Below are positions 43,092 through 51,232 of a stretch of DNA of 64,000 bases, one piece after another. The translations under genes were made by a program, and so were the position numbers. The number at the start of each line of letters is the position of its first letter. The first letter of the stretch is position 1. The stretch spans positions 186,001 through 250,000 of the forward strand of contig NZ_JAUSUQ010000002.1 in assembly GCF_030814135.1 (NCBI RefSeq), written 5' to 3'. The DNA comes from Caldalkalibacillus uzonensis. GTDB lineage: Bacteria; Bacillota; Bacilli; Caldalkalibacillales; Caldalkalibacillaceae. The notes under the pieces were generated by a model. The model was not told where the DNA came from, did not search any database, and saw only the letters and a program-made list of their open reading frames with translations.

Positions 43092-43301
43092 ATGCCTTAT
43101 GTCAACATTAAGATCACGAAAGAAAAAACGCCTGTGACGGTGGAACAGAAACAACAATTAATTGCTGGAGTCACAAACTTGCTTAAAGATGTCCTCGGGA
43201 AGAATCCAAAAACGACGGTGGTTGTCATTGATGAGGTGGCAACCGATAATTGGGGAATCGGGGGCGAAACAGTGACCGAGCGCCGTAAACGAGGGGAATA
43301 A
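43092..43301 (+). CDS. 4-oxalocrotonate tautomerase-like enzyme
   Basis: A 69-residue tautomerase-superfamily protein. Pro2, which becomes the N-terminal catalytic proline after Met removal, opens PYVNIKITKEKTPVTVEQKQ; VVVIDEVATDNWGIGGETV is the conserved C-terminal hairpin region with the usual WGxGG pattern. ATG 43092 has GAAAGGATG upstream. Probably co-transcribed with the MFS gene. Real substrate unknown; family members isomerise 2-hydroxymuconate-type compounds. Confidence 0.9.
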   Translation: MPYVNIKITKEKTPVTVEQKQQLIAGVTNLLKDVLGKNPKTTVVVIDEVATDNWGIGGETVTERRKRGE

Positions 43302-43322
43302 ACACGGACTTTAACCATCACA

Positions 43323-43362
43323 AAAAGGAGACTGCTCCAAGTAAGGAATCAGTCTCCTTTTC
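43323..43362. terminator. Bidirectional terminator
   Basis: Ten-base stem AAGGAGACTG / CAGTCTCCTT with T-runs on both strands, placed between the convergent tautomerase and M14 peptidase genes. Confidence 0.8.
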
Positions 43363-43418
43363 ACTTCACATTGTGGTCGAAGACGTTTTTTATTTAGACG
43401 TATATTGCAAGCTTTGTA

Positions 43419-45800
43419 CTACCTAAATATAGCGTTGGACAGCAAACGGAACAGATAGTCAGTGTGATTACGGAATCCGGCCTCCAGACCGATCAGCGTT
43501 ACATCTTTGTCCCGGTGCTCAATGATAACCGGTTGGCCTTGGGCTTGCTCCTTGCCTTTCCAGTGCCCGGACATAAAGAAGTCAGGCGTATCAGCAAACG
43601 TTGAAATGATCTTTACTTTTTCCTCATCAATATCAGTATACCAGACAGGGCGGTAGATAAAGCCGATATCTTCGGAGCCATAACCCACAGTTAGCTGAGA
43701 TTCGTTATGAATCACCTTGACGATACCGTTACTGTTTCCACCGCCTGTTTCTACGGTAACGTCCGTCAGGCCAAGAGATTTAGCAGCACGGGAACCACCT
43801 GCTCCCACTGCAATGAATTTTCCTCCGTTGTCCACAAACTGACCAACATTCTCTCTGAGAGCATCAAGTTGGGCTTGATTTTCCAAGCCAAATTCCCGGT
43901 TTGCCTCACTTAGATTCAAGCTAAGTAATTGATCTGTGGCACTATAGATAAATACATCGTAATTCTCCAGTCCTTCATTGGCTACTTCCCTGGGGTGGAG
44001 CTCTGTCACTTCAAATCCTAAACGTTCCAAGGCTAATCGTGTGCCGGCATGGGATTGCTGTTTATTCATCCCTCCGTCTTTCAAAATGGCAACCTTAACA
44101 TGCTGCAACTCCTTGGCTTCTTCGGGAATCACGGCTGACTGTAAGGTTAGCCCGGAATCCTTGACCAATGCTTTCAATGTGTTGCCCTTTTGGGCTTCAA
44201 CATAAAAGTTGCCATCGGAAGCTCTTTGAACTTTAATGCCGGAAAACAGGAGCTTGTTAACCAGTTCAACCGCTTTGACTGATGTGTTTGGAATCAGGTA
44301 AGGTCCTTGGCCAACCAATTGACCGTGCTCCTGCACATGATTCACCTTGGAAGTCACAACCTCAATCTCAGTATGGGTTGGCATCGCTTCAAAGCCCCAC
44401 AACAGCGGCAAGCTCCAGGAGGAGATGTCATACATAGCAGGAATAATATCGGTAATGTCTTCTCCTTCCCACAACATGGTGTTGATTAATCCTGCTTTGG
44501 CCTGATCCAATTTAACGATAAACGTGCCAGCAGGGTAAGTTTTTCCGTCCACGGTAAACGCTTGTCTGGCCTGTTCCACTTCGATATCATTAACCTGCAG
44601 ATGACGAACAGCTTTAAGGGGCACCGTTGGATCTGTTTCATCTACCGGTAAAATATAAGCTTTGGGAAAGAACCCTTCTTGATGATAAGGATGATCAAAA
44701 TTGATGCCGCGTTTGAACATTTCGATCTGGTCTCTCAGCATCTCATTTCGGTTTTCAGTGACAAACTTTAAGGCCCCAATTACGGCATCATAGGTCCAGC
44801 GCACACCGTCCCAGTCATTTGTGGGTGCCTCCAGGGTATAAGCGTAAGCCCCGTGATACATGGCATACATAGGGGTAAAGATCGGGGGATAATCGTCCCA
44901 TCCGGCCGTATCGTCACGATAGGGGATATAGGTGCCTGTCATATTTCGATACACTTCGGCTTCATAATTGTCCCGATTGCTGACAATCTCTTGTTCCATG
45001 GCTTCTGCTTGATTTAATGCCCATTTGATAAACAAATCGTATTGATAGTTCGGATTATGAGGAGGGGTGCATGGTTCGATTAGACCCGGTTTGTTTTTGA
45101 CCCAGTTCACATAACCATGCAAGTCAAGTAAGACCAGAGGATGCCATGTGGTGATCAGTTCTACAGTTTGTCTTGTTTCAGGCTGAGATTGGGTGATAAA
45201 ATCCCGGTTAAGGTCAATTCCGGCTCCGTTAAAACGGGTGGCTTTGACCCGCCCGTCCGGATTGGCCACCACATTGATAATCAGAATGTTACTTTCCAAG
45301 ATGCTCTTTGTTCCCTCATCGTTGTCAAAGGCAAAACGTTCGATCAGCTGAAGAGCAGCATCGGTGCCGACAAATTCTGTTCCATGGATGGAAGCATTGA
45401 TCATGATGGGCACTTTAAAATCCTTATTTCGGTCAATCCAATCCTGTGCTTTTTCCGGATTCTTGAACATTTGCCTTCTCAAGCTTTGATGCTTGCCGTA
45501 GCGTCCTTTTTCAGCCGGATCGGAAATCGTAACCACATAAAGGGCACGGCCGTTCGCCGACTGGCCTGTTACCTCCACCTGCACACGGTTGCTTTGCTTC
45601 TCAATCTCTTTCAGTTTGGCCCCGATTTTTGAATATTTAACAAAGTCATAGTGCTCGCTGTTAAATAAACTTTTCTCCTCTTCCTGCTCCTCATTAACAT
45701 TAACATTGATCCATCTTTCAGGGGGGCTGGCTAAAGCAGCTGAAAAGGAAGAGCCGAGCAAAAGTAAGGCCAGTGCCCCAGCGACCAGTTGTTTTATCAT
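43419..45800 (-). CDS. Secreted M14 zinc carboxypeptidase-like protein
   Basis: A 793-residue exported protein. Signal peptide at residues 1-24 with likely cleavage after ALA24. The M14 catalytic domain (about 50-370) has zinc ligands H139 and E142 in ASIHGTEFVG and H228 in LLDLHGYVN, the substrate motif NGAGIDLNRDF, and the catalytic E324 in YTLEAPTND. The following 400 residues have no recognised enzyme domain but include a Rossmann-like stretch (VAILKDGGMNKQQSHAGTRLALERLGF), reminiscent of glutamine-amidotransferase-like C-terminal domains in large M14 proteins. Likely scavenges peptides outside the cell. It stands alone. Confidence 0.88.
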   Translation of the reverse strand: MIKQLVAGALALLLLGSSFSAALASPPERWINVNVNEEQEEEKSLFNSEHYDFVKYSKIGAKLKEIEKQSNRVQVEVTGQSANGRALYVVTISDPAEKGRYGKHQSLRRQMFKNPEKAQDWIDRNKDFKVPIMINASIHGTEFVGTDAALQLIERFAFDNDEGTKSILESNILIINVVANPDGRVKATRFNGAGIDLNRDFITQSQPETRQTVELITTWHPLVLLDLHGYVNWVKNKPGLIEPCTPPHNPNYQYDLFIKWALNQAEAMEQEIVSNRDNYEAEVYRNMTGTYIPYRDDTAGWDDYPPIFTPMYAMYHGAYAYTLEAPTNDWDGVRWTYDAVIGALKFVTENRNEMLRDQIEMFKRGINFDHPYHQEGFFPKAYILPVDETDPTVPLKAVRHLQVNDIEVEQARQAFTVDGKTYPAGTFIVKLDQAKAGLINTMLWEGEDITDIIPAMYDISSWSLPLLWGFEAMPTHTEIEVVTSKVNHVQEHGQLVGQGPYLIPNTSVKAVELVNKLLFSGIKVQRASDGNFYVEAQKGNTLKALVKDSGLTLQSAVIPEEAKELQHVKVAILKDGGMNKQQSHAGTRLALERLGFEVTELHPREVANEGLENYDVFIYSATDQLLSLNLSEANREFGLENQAQLDALRENVGQFVDNGGKFIAVGAGGSRAAKSLGLTDVTVETGGGNSNGIVKVIHNESQLTVGYGSEDIGFIYRPVWYTDIDEEKVKIISTFADTPDFFMSGHWKGKEQAQGQPVIIEHRDKDVTLIGLEAGFRNHTDYLFRLLSNAIFR

Positions 45801-45852
45801 TGGTGGAACCCCTTTCTATTAAACTTAATCTATTAGTTTTATTCTAGTATGT

Positions 45853-45882
45853 TGACAAGAGATATTTTGGCGAAACTTGTCA
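45853..45882. repeat. TGACAAG/CTTGTCA inverted repeat before M14 gene
   Basis: Seven-base arms with a 16-base spacer, 53 bp upstream of the peptidase start; a candidate operator. Between 45883 and 46139 there is otherwise only a possible 19-codon frame (45915-45974) and a short degenerate stretch. Confidence 0.3.
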
Positions 45883-45914
45883 GGGTTCCTCAAAATGGTC
45901 GTTAGACCTGGGCC

Positions 45915-45974
45915 TTAAGACACGTCATGATCTGCCTTACTGTGACCTTCTGTCTTTTTACTGTTGTTTCTCAT
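45915..45974 (-). CDS. Possible 19-residue peptide
   Basis: ATG 45974 lies behind an excellent GGAGG-type site and encodes MRNNSKKTEGHSKADHDVS, a small hydrophilic peptide in the style of minor spore proteins. The good ribosome site is the main support; no family is recognised. Confidence 0.3.
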   Translation of the reverse strand: MRNNSKKTEGHSKADHDVS

Positions 45975-46145
45975 ACCCCTTTTCCTCCAATATCTATAAA
46001 AGGGCGTGTTCCACTTTGATACATCGGTCCATTTGAATTGGAAAAGTTGTTAATGGAGAAAAAGATGCTTACGGTTACGAGGGAGAAACAGAAGCCGCGC
46101 TGATTGATCAGACGTTTTGTCTCATCCGTTCCCACCTAGTCGCAA

Positions 46146-46640
46146 CTAACCCCCTACCACTGAACTGCGCCGCTCCATCAGAATAATGTCTTTCCACACT
46201 CCATTCAGTTGTCCGATCCTTTCCCGTCTCCCCACTTCTCTAAACCCACACTTGCTATGTAAGGCAAGACTGGATTCATTCTCCGGAAAAATGCCCGATT
46301 GCAAAGTCCAAATGCCCTTATCTTCAGATTCTTTAATCAATGCTTGTAACAATGCTGTTCCGATTCCCCTCCCACGGTACCTTTGCCCAATATAGATGCT
46401 GACCTCAGCGACCCCGGCATACACACAACGCCCTGATACTGGACTCAAGGCTGCCCACCCCAGGACAGTCTCCCCGTCTTTGGCCACCAGCCGGCAATGC
46501 CGAAGATGGGATTGATCCCATGCGTACCATGAGGGAGCCTCCGTCTCAAACGTGGCCATCCCTGTCTTAATCCCCTCTAAGTATATTTCCCGGACCTGTT
46601 CCCAATGTTCACTTGTCATCGCTTGAATGGTATAGCCCAT
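46146..46640 (-). CDS. GNAT acetyltransferase, phosphinothricin-acetyltransferase-like
   Basis: A 164-residue N-acetyltransferase. It matches the PAT/MnaT group: IYLEGIKTGMATFETEAPSW at the N-terminus, GWAALSPVSGRCVYAGVAEVSIYI, the acetyl-CoA motif RYRGRGIGTALLQAL, and LHSKCGFREVGRRERIG. Members acetylate methionine sulfoximine, phosphinothricin or similar amino acids. ATG 46640 has AAAGGGTG 6 bases upstream. Single-gene unit. Confidence 0.87.
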   Translation of the reverse strand: MGYTIQAMTSEHWEQVREIYLEGIKTGMATFETEAPSWYAWDQSHLRHCRLVAKDGETVLGWAALSPVSGRCVYAGVAEVSIYIGQRYRGRGIGTALLQALIKESEDKGIWTLQSGIFPENESSLALHSKCGFREVGRRERIGQLNGVWKDIILMERRSSVVGG

Positions 46641-46778
46641 AAAGCGCACCCTTTCTGCTTCTCTGTTTCTGCTACGGTTTCCATCTCTTAAAGAAACAAT
46701 GCATTACTTACCAGTTCGAGATAAAAATATAAATTCCTTCTCCACTGATAGCAACATGATTTTAACCATAGACAGATA

Positions 46779-46855
46779 TTGACGTTCCTGGGGAATTGCT
46801 TTATATTGCTTTTAAAGCGTTATGAATAAAAAATAAAATCATTCATACATTCATA
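46779..46855 (+). promoter_or_regulatory. Promoter and likely TetR operator of ABC exporter operon
   Basis: TTGACG (46779-46784), 17-base spacer, TATATT (46802-46807). Downstream lie TATGAAT at 46821-46827 and ATTCATA at 46841-46847 as an inverted repeat, with ATTCATA repeated at 46849-46855. A TetR-type autoregulator binding here would block transcription of its own operon. Confidence 0.6.
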
Positions 46856-46871
46856 TAAAGGGTGTTGACCC

Positions 46872-47492
46872 ATGGCCAGAAAATTTACCGAGAGTGAAAA
46901 AGAAGTCATCCGGACTAAACTGATTGAACATGGTAAAAAACTGTTTAGTCAGTATGGGCTTAAGAAAACGAGTATCGCTGAATTAGCAGCAGCAGCTGGT
47001 ATCGCCCAGGGATCATTTTATAAGTTTTTTCAATCGAAAGAAGAACTCTATTTTGCCATTGTTGAGCAAGAAGAGGCCGCTATTCACGAGGCATTACTGA
47101 AACACAATCATGTCTTACAAAATCTAACGAAAGAAGGGTTGAAACAATTCCTCACAGATGCGATAGCCCTTATCGAAAGCAATCCTTTTTTCCAGCACAT
47201 GTTTGAGGAAGATGTAGTCGGCCATCTCGTTAGAAAATTACCGCCTGAAACCATAAACGAGCATTTGAACAAAGATGCTCATTTGTTTCTCCCTCTCATC
47301 AAGCAGTGGCAAGCCGACAAGCGTATAGTCGACCTGGATCCCCAGCTCGTTCTCAGCATCTTCCGTGCCTTAATATTATTAACCGGTCAAAAACGATTGA
47401 TAGGGGAAGATCTGTATGAACAAACCATGGATCTCCTTATCACTTTTATAGCCGACGGATTAATAAGAGAGGGGGATGCTGACAATGATTGA
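46872..47492 (+). CDS. TetR/AcrR-family repressor
   Basis: A 206-residue regulator with the N-terminal helix-turn-helix LFSQYGLKKTSIAELAAAAGIAQGSFYKFFQSKEELYFAI and a helical ligand-binding C-terminal domain. It is first in a four-gene operon and overlaps the ABC ATPase gene, so it most likely represses the exporter until an inducer (drug or metabolite) binds. Confidence 0.93.
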   Translation: MARKFTESEKEVIRTKLIEHGKKLFSQYGLKKTSIAELAAAAGIAQGSFYKFFQSKEELYFAIVEQEEAAIHEALLKHNHVLQNLTKEGLKQFLTDAIALIESNPFFQHMFEEDVVGHLVRKLPPETINEHLNKDAHLFLPLIKQWQADKRIVDLDPQLVLSIFRALILLTGQKRLIGEDLYEQTMDLLITFIADGLIREGDADND

Positions 47493-48339
47493 GGTCAACC
47501 GCTTGGCATACCGTTACCCAGGTAACACGGACTACACCATAAAAGGGATCGACTTTGAGGTCAATAAAGGGGAAATATTTGGTTTCTTAGGCCCCTCCGG
47601 TGCAGGAAAGAGCACCATCCTCAAAATTTTGATCGGCATCCTGAAAAATTACGAGGGCAAAGTGAAGGTAGCGGGTCAAGAAGTGAAGCAGACCGGTGCT
47701 GATTTTTTCGAACAGATTGGTGTCGCTTTTGAGTTTCCAAACTTTTATACCCGCTTCACCGCACTGGAAAATCTCACATTTTTCGGTTCCCTGTACTCAG
47801 TGGAAAAAGAGGATCCGCTGGCTCTGCTTGCCCGCGTTGGACTCAGAGATGTCTCTCACACGAAAGTAGCCCACTTTTCTAAAGGGATGAAAATGCGCCT
47901 CAATCTGTGCCGTGCTTTGCTCCACAAACCACAATTGATCTTTCTGGATGAACCAACCTCAGGCCTCGATCCGCAAAATAAAAAAATGGTCAGAGACTTG
48001 GTTTTAGACAAAAAGTACCAGGGAAAAACGATCATCATTTCCACCCACGATATGAACTTTGCTGAACAGATTTGTGACCGGGTGGCCTTTATTGTGGAGG
48101 GGAAGATCAGCCTCATTGATTCTCCCCGCCGGCTTAAGATTGAAAGAGGCCACAAGGTGTTACGGGTGGAGTACAGAGCGAATGGAACCACTCAACAAGC
48201 GGACTTTAAGCTGCGACATATCGGCAGCAATCAAAAATTCCTTAAGCTGATTAAGGAGAAAGAGATTGAAACCATGCATACCCAAGAAACAACGTTAGAG
48301 GAAATCTTTATTGATGTAACGGGGAGATCATTATCATGA
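47485..48339 (+). CDS. ABC exporter ATP-binding protein
   Basis: A 284-residue ATPase: Walker A GPSGAGKST near residue 38, signature FSKGMKMRLNLCRAL, Walker B LIFLDEPTSGLDP, and switch histidine in IISTHDM. The shape is that of drug/antibiotic exporters of the DrrA/fluoroquinolone type. ATG 47485 is preferred because GAGAGGGGG is 9 bases upstream; ATG 47476 abuts it. The stop overlaps the next gene (ATGA). Confidence 0.92.
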   Translation: MIEVNRLAYRYPGNTDYTIKGIDFEVNKGEIFGFLGPSGAGKSTILKILIGILKNYEGKVKVAGQEVKQTGADFFEQIGVAFEFPNFYTRFTALENLTFFGSLYSVEKEDPLALLARVGLRDVSHTKVAHFSKGMKMRLNLCRALLHKPQLIFLDEPTSGLDPQNKKMVRDLVLDKKYQGKTIIISTHDMNFAEQICDRVAFIVEGKISLIDSPRRLKIERGHKVLRVEYRANGTTQQADFKLRHIGSNQKFLKLIKEKEIETMHTQETTLEEIFIDVTGRSLS

Positions 48340-49046
48340 GCACAATGATGGCGCTTGTAAAGCAAGATATCAAATTTCAAGTCCGGCATGGATTTTATCT
48401 GGCCTACGCTGTGATCACGATGATGTATATTGCCTCGCTTTCCTTTCTGCCAGAACAAGCGAAACCTCTGGCTGCCAGTTTGATAATTTTTTCTGACCCA
48501 AGTGCTCTGGGCTATTTCTTTATCGGCGGAATCATCTTGTTGGAGAAGGGACAGAACATCTTCGACAACTTGTTTGTCACCCCGGTTCAAATCCGGGATT
48601 ATATCATGTCGAAAGTATTGTCGCTGGGGTTGATTTCTTTGATAACCAGTGTGATTATACACGGCACAGTTTTTGGTTTCGCACACCTGACTTTTCTATT
48701 CATCTCAGGTGTATTATTGACATCCGTTTTATTTACGTTAATCGGCATGGCAGTGGCTGTACGCTGCCAATCACTCAATGGATTTTTTCTCCTGTCACCG
48801 CTATATAGTGTTTGGTTCTGTCTTCCTTTGCTTGGCTTTTTGAACATCTATGATTCGCCGCTATACTACGTGCTTCCTACGCAAGCATCTTTATTATTGA
48901 TCAGCTCACCTTTTTCTCCGCTGGAAAAAAGCCTGATCCTGCTCCTTTTCTTCACTCTGTTCAGCTGGATCGGACTGGCCTATATGTGGGCGTTCCGTTC
49001 ATTCCGCCACCATATCGTGTTTAAAATGGGAGGATCAATGGTATGA
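48336..49046 (+). CDS. ABC exporter permease (first)
   Basis: A 236-residue six-helix permease opening MSTMMALVKQDIKFQVRHGF; it resembles the permeases of three-component fluoroquinolone exporters encoded as ATPase-permease-permease. Overlaps both neighbours by 4 bp, showing tight coupling. The cargo is not known. Confidence 0.87.
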   Translation: MSTMMALVKQDIKFQVRHGFYLAYAVITMMYIASLSFLPEQAKPLAASLIIFSDPSALGYFFIGGIILLEKGQNIFDNLFVTPVQIRDYIMSKVLSLGLISLITSVIIHGTVFGFAHLTFLFISGVLLTSVLFTLIGMAVAVRCQSLNGFFLLSPLYSVWFCLPLLGFLNIYDSPLYYVLPTQASLLLISSPFSPLEKSLILLLFFTLFSWIGLAYMWAFRSFRHHIVFKMGGSMV

Positions 49047-49765
49047 AACCCTGTTTGCAACTCGCCCTTGCTGATCTGAAAAACATTTGCCGCGACCCCA
49101 TGCTGGTCCTGGCTCTGCTGGGAAGCATATTATTAGCCATCGTGTTCAGATATGTTCCTCCCATGCTGAGCGAGTGGCTGGAGCTCACATTAGGGTTTGA
49201 TTTGACGGACTACTATGACTTGATACTGATCATAATCTTGCAGCTGGTCCCTTTAATGGTGGGTATGACGAGCGGCTTTATGATGCTTGATGAACGGGAC
49301 GAGCAGCTTATTCAGTATTTTGCCGCCACACCGTTGCAAAAATCAGGGTATCTAGTGGTTCGGCTGGGCATTCCGTTTTTCCTGACGATCCTGCTTTGTC
49401 TCTTTGTCCTTTATTTTACCCGGTTAGCATCCATAAGCGCGGTCCAATTATGGAACCTGCTCCTCTTGTTAGCTTTCTTAACGCCGGTGTTTGCCTTGTT
49501 TTTAGCTGCTTTTGCTGCTAATAAGGTGGAGGGGCTGGCTTTGGCTAAAGGAGCAGGTGTGATGATCATCGCTCCGCTCGCCGTTTTCTTCTTGCCGTGG
49601 CAGTGGCAAGTGCTGGTAAGCCTGTTCCCAACATTTTGGTCGGCTAAAATAATGTTTGGTGGAGACCATCTATTTCATATCATGGGATACTCGACTATGG
49701 GAATATTTGTCCATGGTGCCTTCCTATGGGTATTTTATAAACAATTTCAAAGAAGAGTGGACTAG
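49043..49765 (+). CDS. ABC exporter permease (second)
   Basis: A 240-residue six-helix permease: short cytoplasmic start (LALADLKNICRDPMLVLALLGSI) with the R-D-P-M loop common in ABC-2 permeases, and the stretch MTSGFMMLDERDEQLIQYFAATPL. Expected to pair with the first permease. It ends 18 bp before the stop of the convergent msrA. Confidence 0.87.
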   Translation: MKPCLQLALADLKNICRDPMLVLALLGSILLAIVFRYVPPMLSEWLELTLGFDLTDYYDLILIIILQLVPLMVGMTSGFMMLDERDEQLIQYFAATPLQKSGYLVVRLGIPFFLTILLCLFVLYFTRLASISAVQLWNLLLLLAFLTPVFALFLAAFAANKVEGLALAKGAGVMIIAPLAVFFLPWQWQVLVSLFPTFWSAKIMFGGDHLFHIMGYSTMGIFVHGAFLWVFYKQFQRRVD

Positions 49766-49783
49766 CGTTACAAATTGGCCCAT

Positions 49784-50326
49784 CTACTCTCTGTCCGCTC
49801 GCCAATGTTTCTTTATAAACTCGTCCCGTCCTGAGCCAAGGCGGTACAGCTTGTAGCGGAAAGGGTTTTTCTTGTGATAATCTTGATGGTACTCCTCCGC
49901 TGGATAAAATGGAGCAGCAGGGAGAATTTGGGTCACGATCGGTTTATCAAAAATGCCCCTCTCCTCTAGTGCCTGCTTGGAGGCCTCTGCTTTCTGCCGT
50001 TGCTCTTCGTCATGGCAAAAGATAGCCGTACGGTAAGAATCCCCCCGGTCATAAAATTGACCTCCAGGGTCAGTCGGGTCGATTTGCCGCCAAAAGATAT
50101 CTAACAGTTGATCGTAGGTGATGCGTTCCGGATCATAGGTGATTTGGACCGCTTCATAATGGCCCGTTGTGCCCACACACACTTCCTCATAGGTGGGATG
50201 AGGTTGATGACCGCCAGTATAGCCGGAGACAATGCGGATCACCCCCTCTTGCTCCTCAAACGGAGGAACCATACACCAGAAGCATCCCCCGGCAAATGTG
50301 GCTAACTTGTATTGCTTATCTGTCAT
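49784..50326 (-). CDS. msrA: Peptide-methionine (S)-S-oxide reductase
   Basis: A 180-residue repair enzyme that reduces methionine-S-sulfoxide in proteins. The active site GGCFWC is at 13-18 with catalytic Cys15; GYTGGHQPHPTYEEVCVGTTGHYEAVQI, the substrate pocket, follows. No MsrB domain is fused and no extra resolving cysteine motif is obvious at the C-terminus. ATG 50326 has AGGAGGTGC upstream. Single gene between the ABC operon and the chimeric gene. Confidence 0.95.
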   Translation of the reverse strand: MTDKQYKLATFAGGCFWCMVPPFEEQEGVIRIVSGYTGGHQPHPTYEEVCVGTTGHYEAVQITYDPERITYDQLLDIFWRQIDPTDPGGQFYDRGDSYRTAIFCHDEEQRQKAEASKQALEERGIFDKPIVTQILPAAPFYPAEEYHQDYHKKNPFRYKLYRLGSGRDEFIKKHWRADRE

Positions 50327-50383
50327 GCTGCACCTCCTCCTTCTTTTCTGCCAGTATCTTCAACAGGTAATTAAACTATTCCC

Positions 50384-51199
50384 TCATGCTTTGACCGCCA
50401 AACATTCCAGTTCAGCGAACTCTTGGACAAAAGTGGCCTCAGGATCCCGTTCAATCTCTGCTTTCATCTGCTCCAGGCCTCTGAAGTACTCTTCGTCACT
50501 GATCAGGGTCAGAATAGAGATGTCCCTGTTCTCCACGTAGGGCAGAAAATCAGCCACCCGGCTTTCTTCCATCCGGTAGTGAACGTGCAGCTGCACCGTA
50601 AACCCCCGTGCCGACAGCTCCAGAAACAGGCGCTCCTTCTCCCAGAAACGCTGCAGGTCTTCTTCAAAAGTAGAAGGGAAATACTGATAGATCCACCACC
50701 TGGGCATGTCATGGGCCACGTAATTGCGCAACTTAAACACACCGTTTGGCTTGATGACACGAGCCACCTCATCCAGGGCTTCCGTTTTATACAGGAAGTG
50801 ATGAAAGGCAAAGTTGTTGACGATATAGTCAAACATTTGATAATCATAAGGCATCTCTTCAGCCACTTCGATCCAGCCGGCCCGCTCCTTGGCGGTTAAA
50901 GTGCCGCTTAAGGTGTGAAACGCTATAGCATGCTCTGGAAGAACGCTTTTTTTCTCCCATAAAATGTGAGCCGCAGCTAATGTGGCGTGCCCGCAGAGAT
51001 CCACCTCCACTTCAGGCGTAAACCATCTTAATGAGAAGCCATCTTCCTTTTTCATCACAAAAGCCGTTTCAGACAGGTTCATTTCTGCAGCCACCTGTTG
51101 CATCCACATCTCACTCTGGGAGGCATCGAGCAGGCAGACGGCCGCAGGATTGCCTGCAAAAGGACGGTCAGTAAACGAATCGACAATATATATACGCAT
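50384..51199 (-). CDS. PhzF N-terminal half fused to methyltransferase C-terminal half
   Basis: The 271-residue frame is intact but joins two unrelated parts. Residues 1-112 are the N-terminal half of a PhzF-type isomerase (VDSFTDRPFAGNPAAVCLL, catalytic Glu in NLSETAFVM, RWFTPEVEVDLCGHATLAAA). From about residue 117 the sequence is the C-terminal half of a class I SAM methyltransferase (FDYIVNNFAFHHF, LDEVARVIKPNGVFKLRNY). The second half of PhzF and the SAM-binding motif I of the methyltransferase are missing. An in-frame deletion between two neighbouring genes explains this. Neither enzyme is likely to work. ATG 51199 has AGGAGG 7 bases upstream. Confidence 0.8.
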   Translation of the reverse strand: MRIYIVDSFTDRPFAGNPAAVCLLDASQSEMWMQQVAAEMNLSETAFVMKKEDGFSLRWFTPEVEVDLCGHATLAAAHILWEKKSVLPEHAIAFHTLSGTLTAKERAGWIEVAEEMPYDYQMFDYIVNNFAFHHFLYKTEALDEVARVIKPNGVFKLRNYVAHDMPRWWIYQYFPSTFEEDLQRFWEKERLFLELSARGFTVQLHVHYRMEESRVADFLPYVENRDISILTLISDEEYFRGLEQMKAEIERDPEATFVQEFAELECLAVKA

Positions 51200-51232
51200 C
51201 AATGTGCCTCCTTTGGTAAGCTTATCCTGATC

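Noticed and set aside
46040-46140. Short plus-strand coding-like stretch (YGYEGETEAALIDQTF)
   Set aside because: Resembles the N-terminus of some GNAT proteins but has stops on the upstream side and no start; too short to call.
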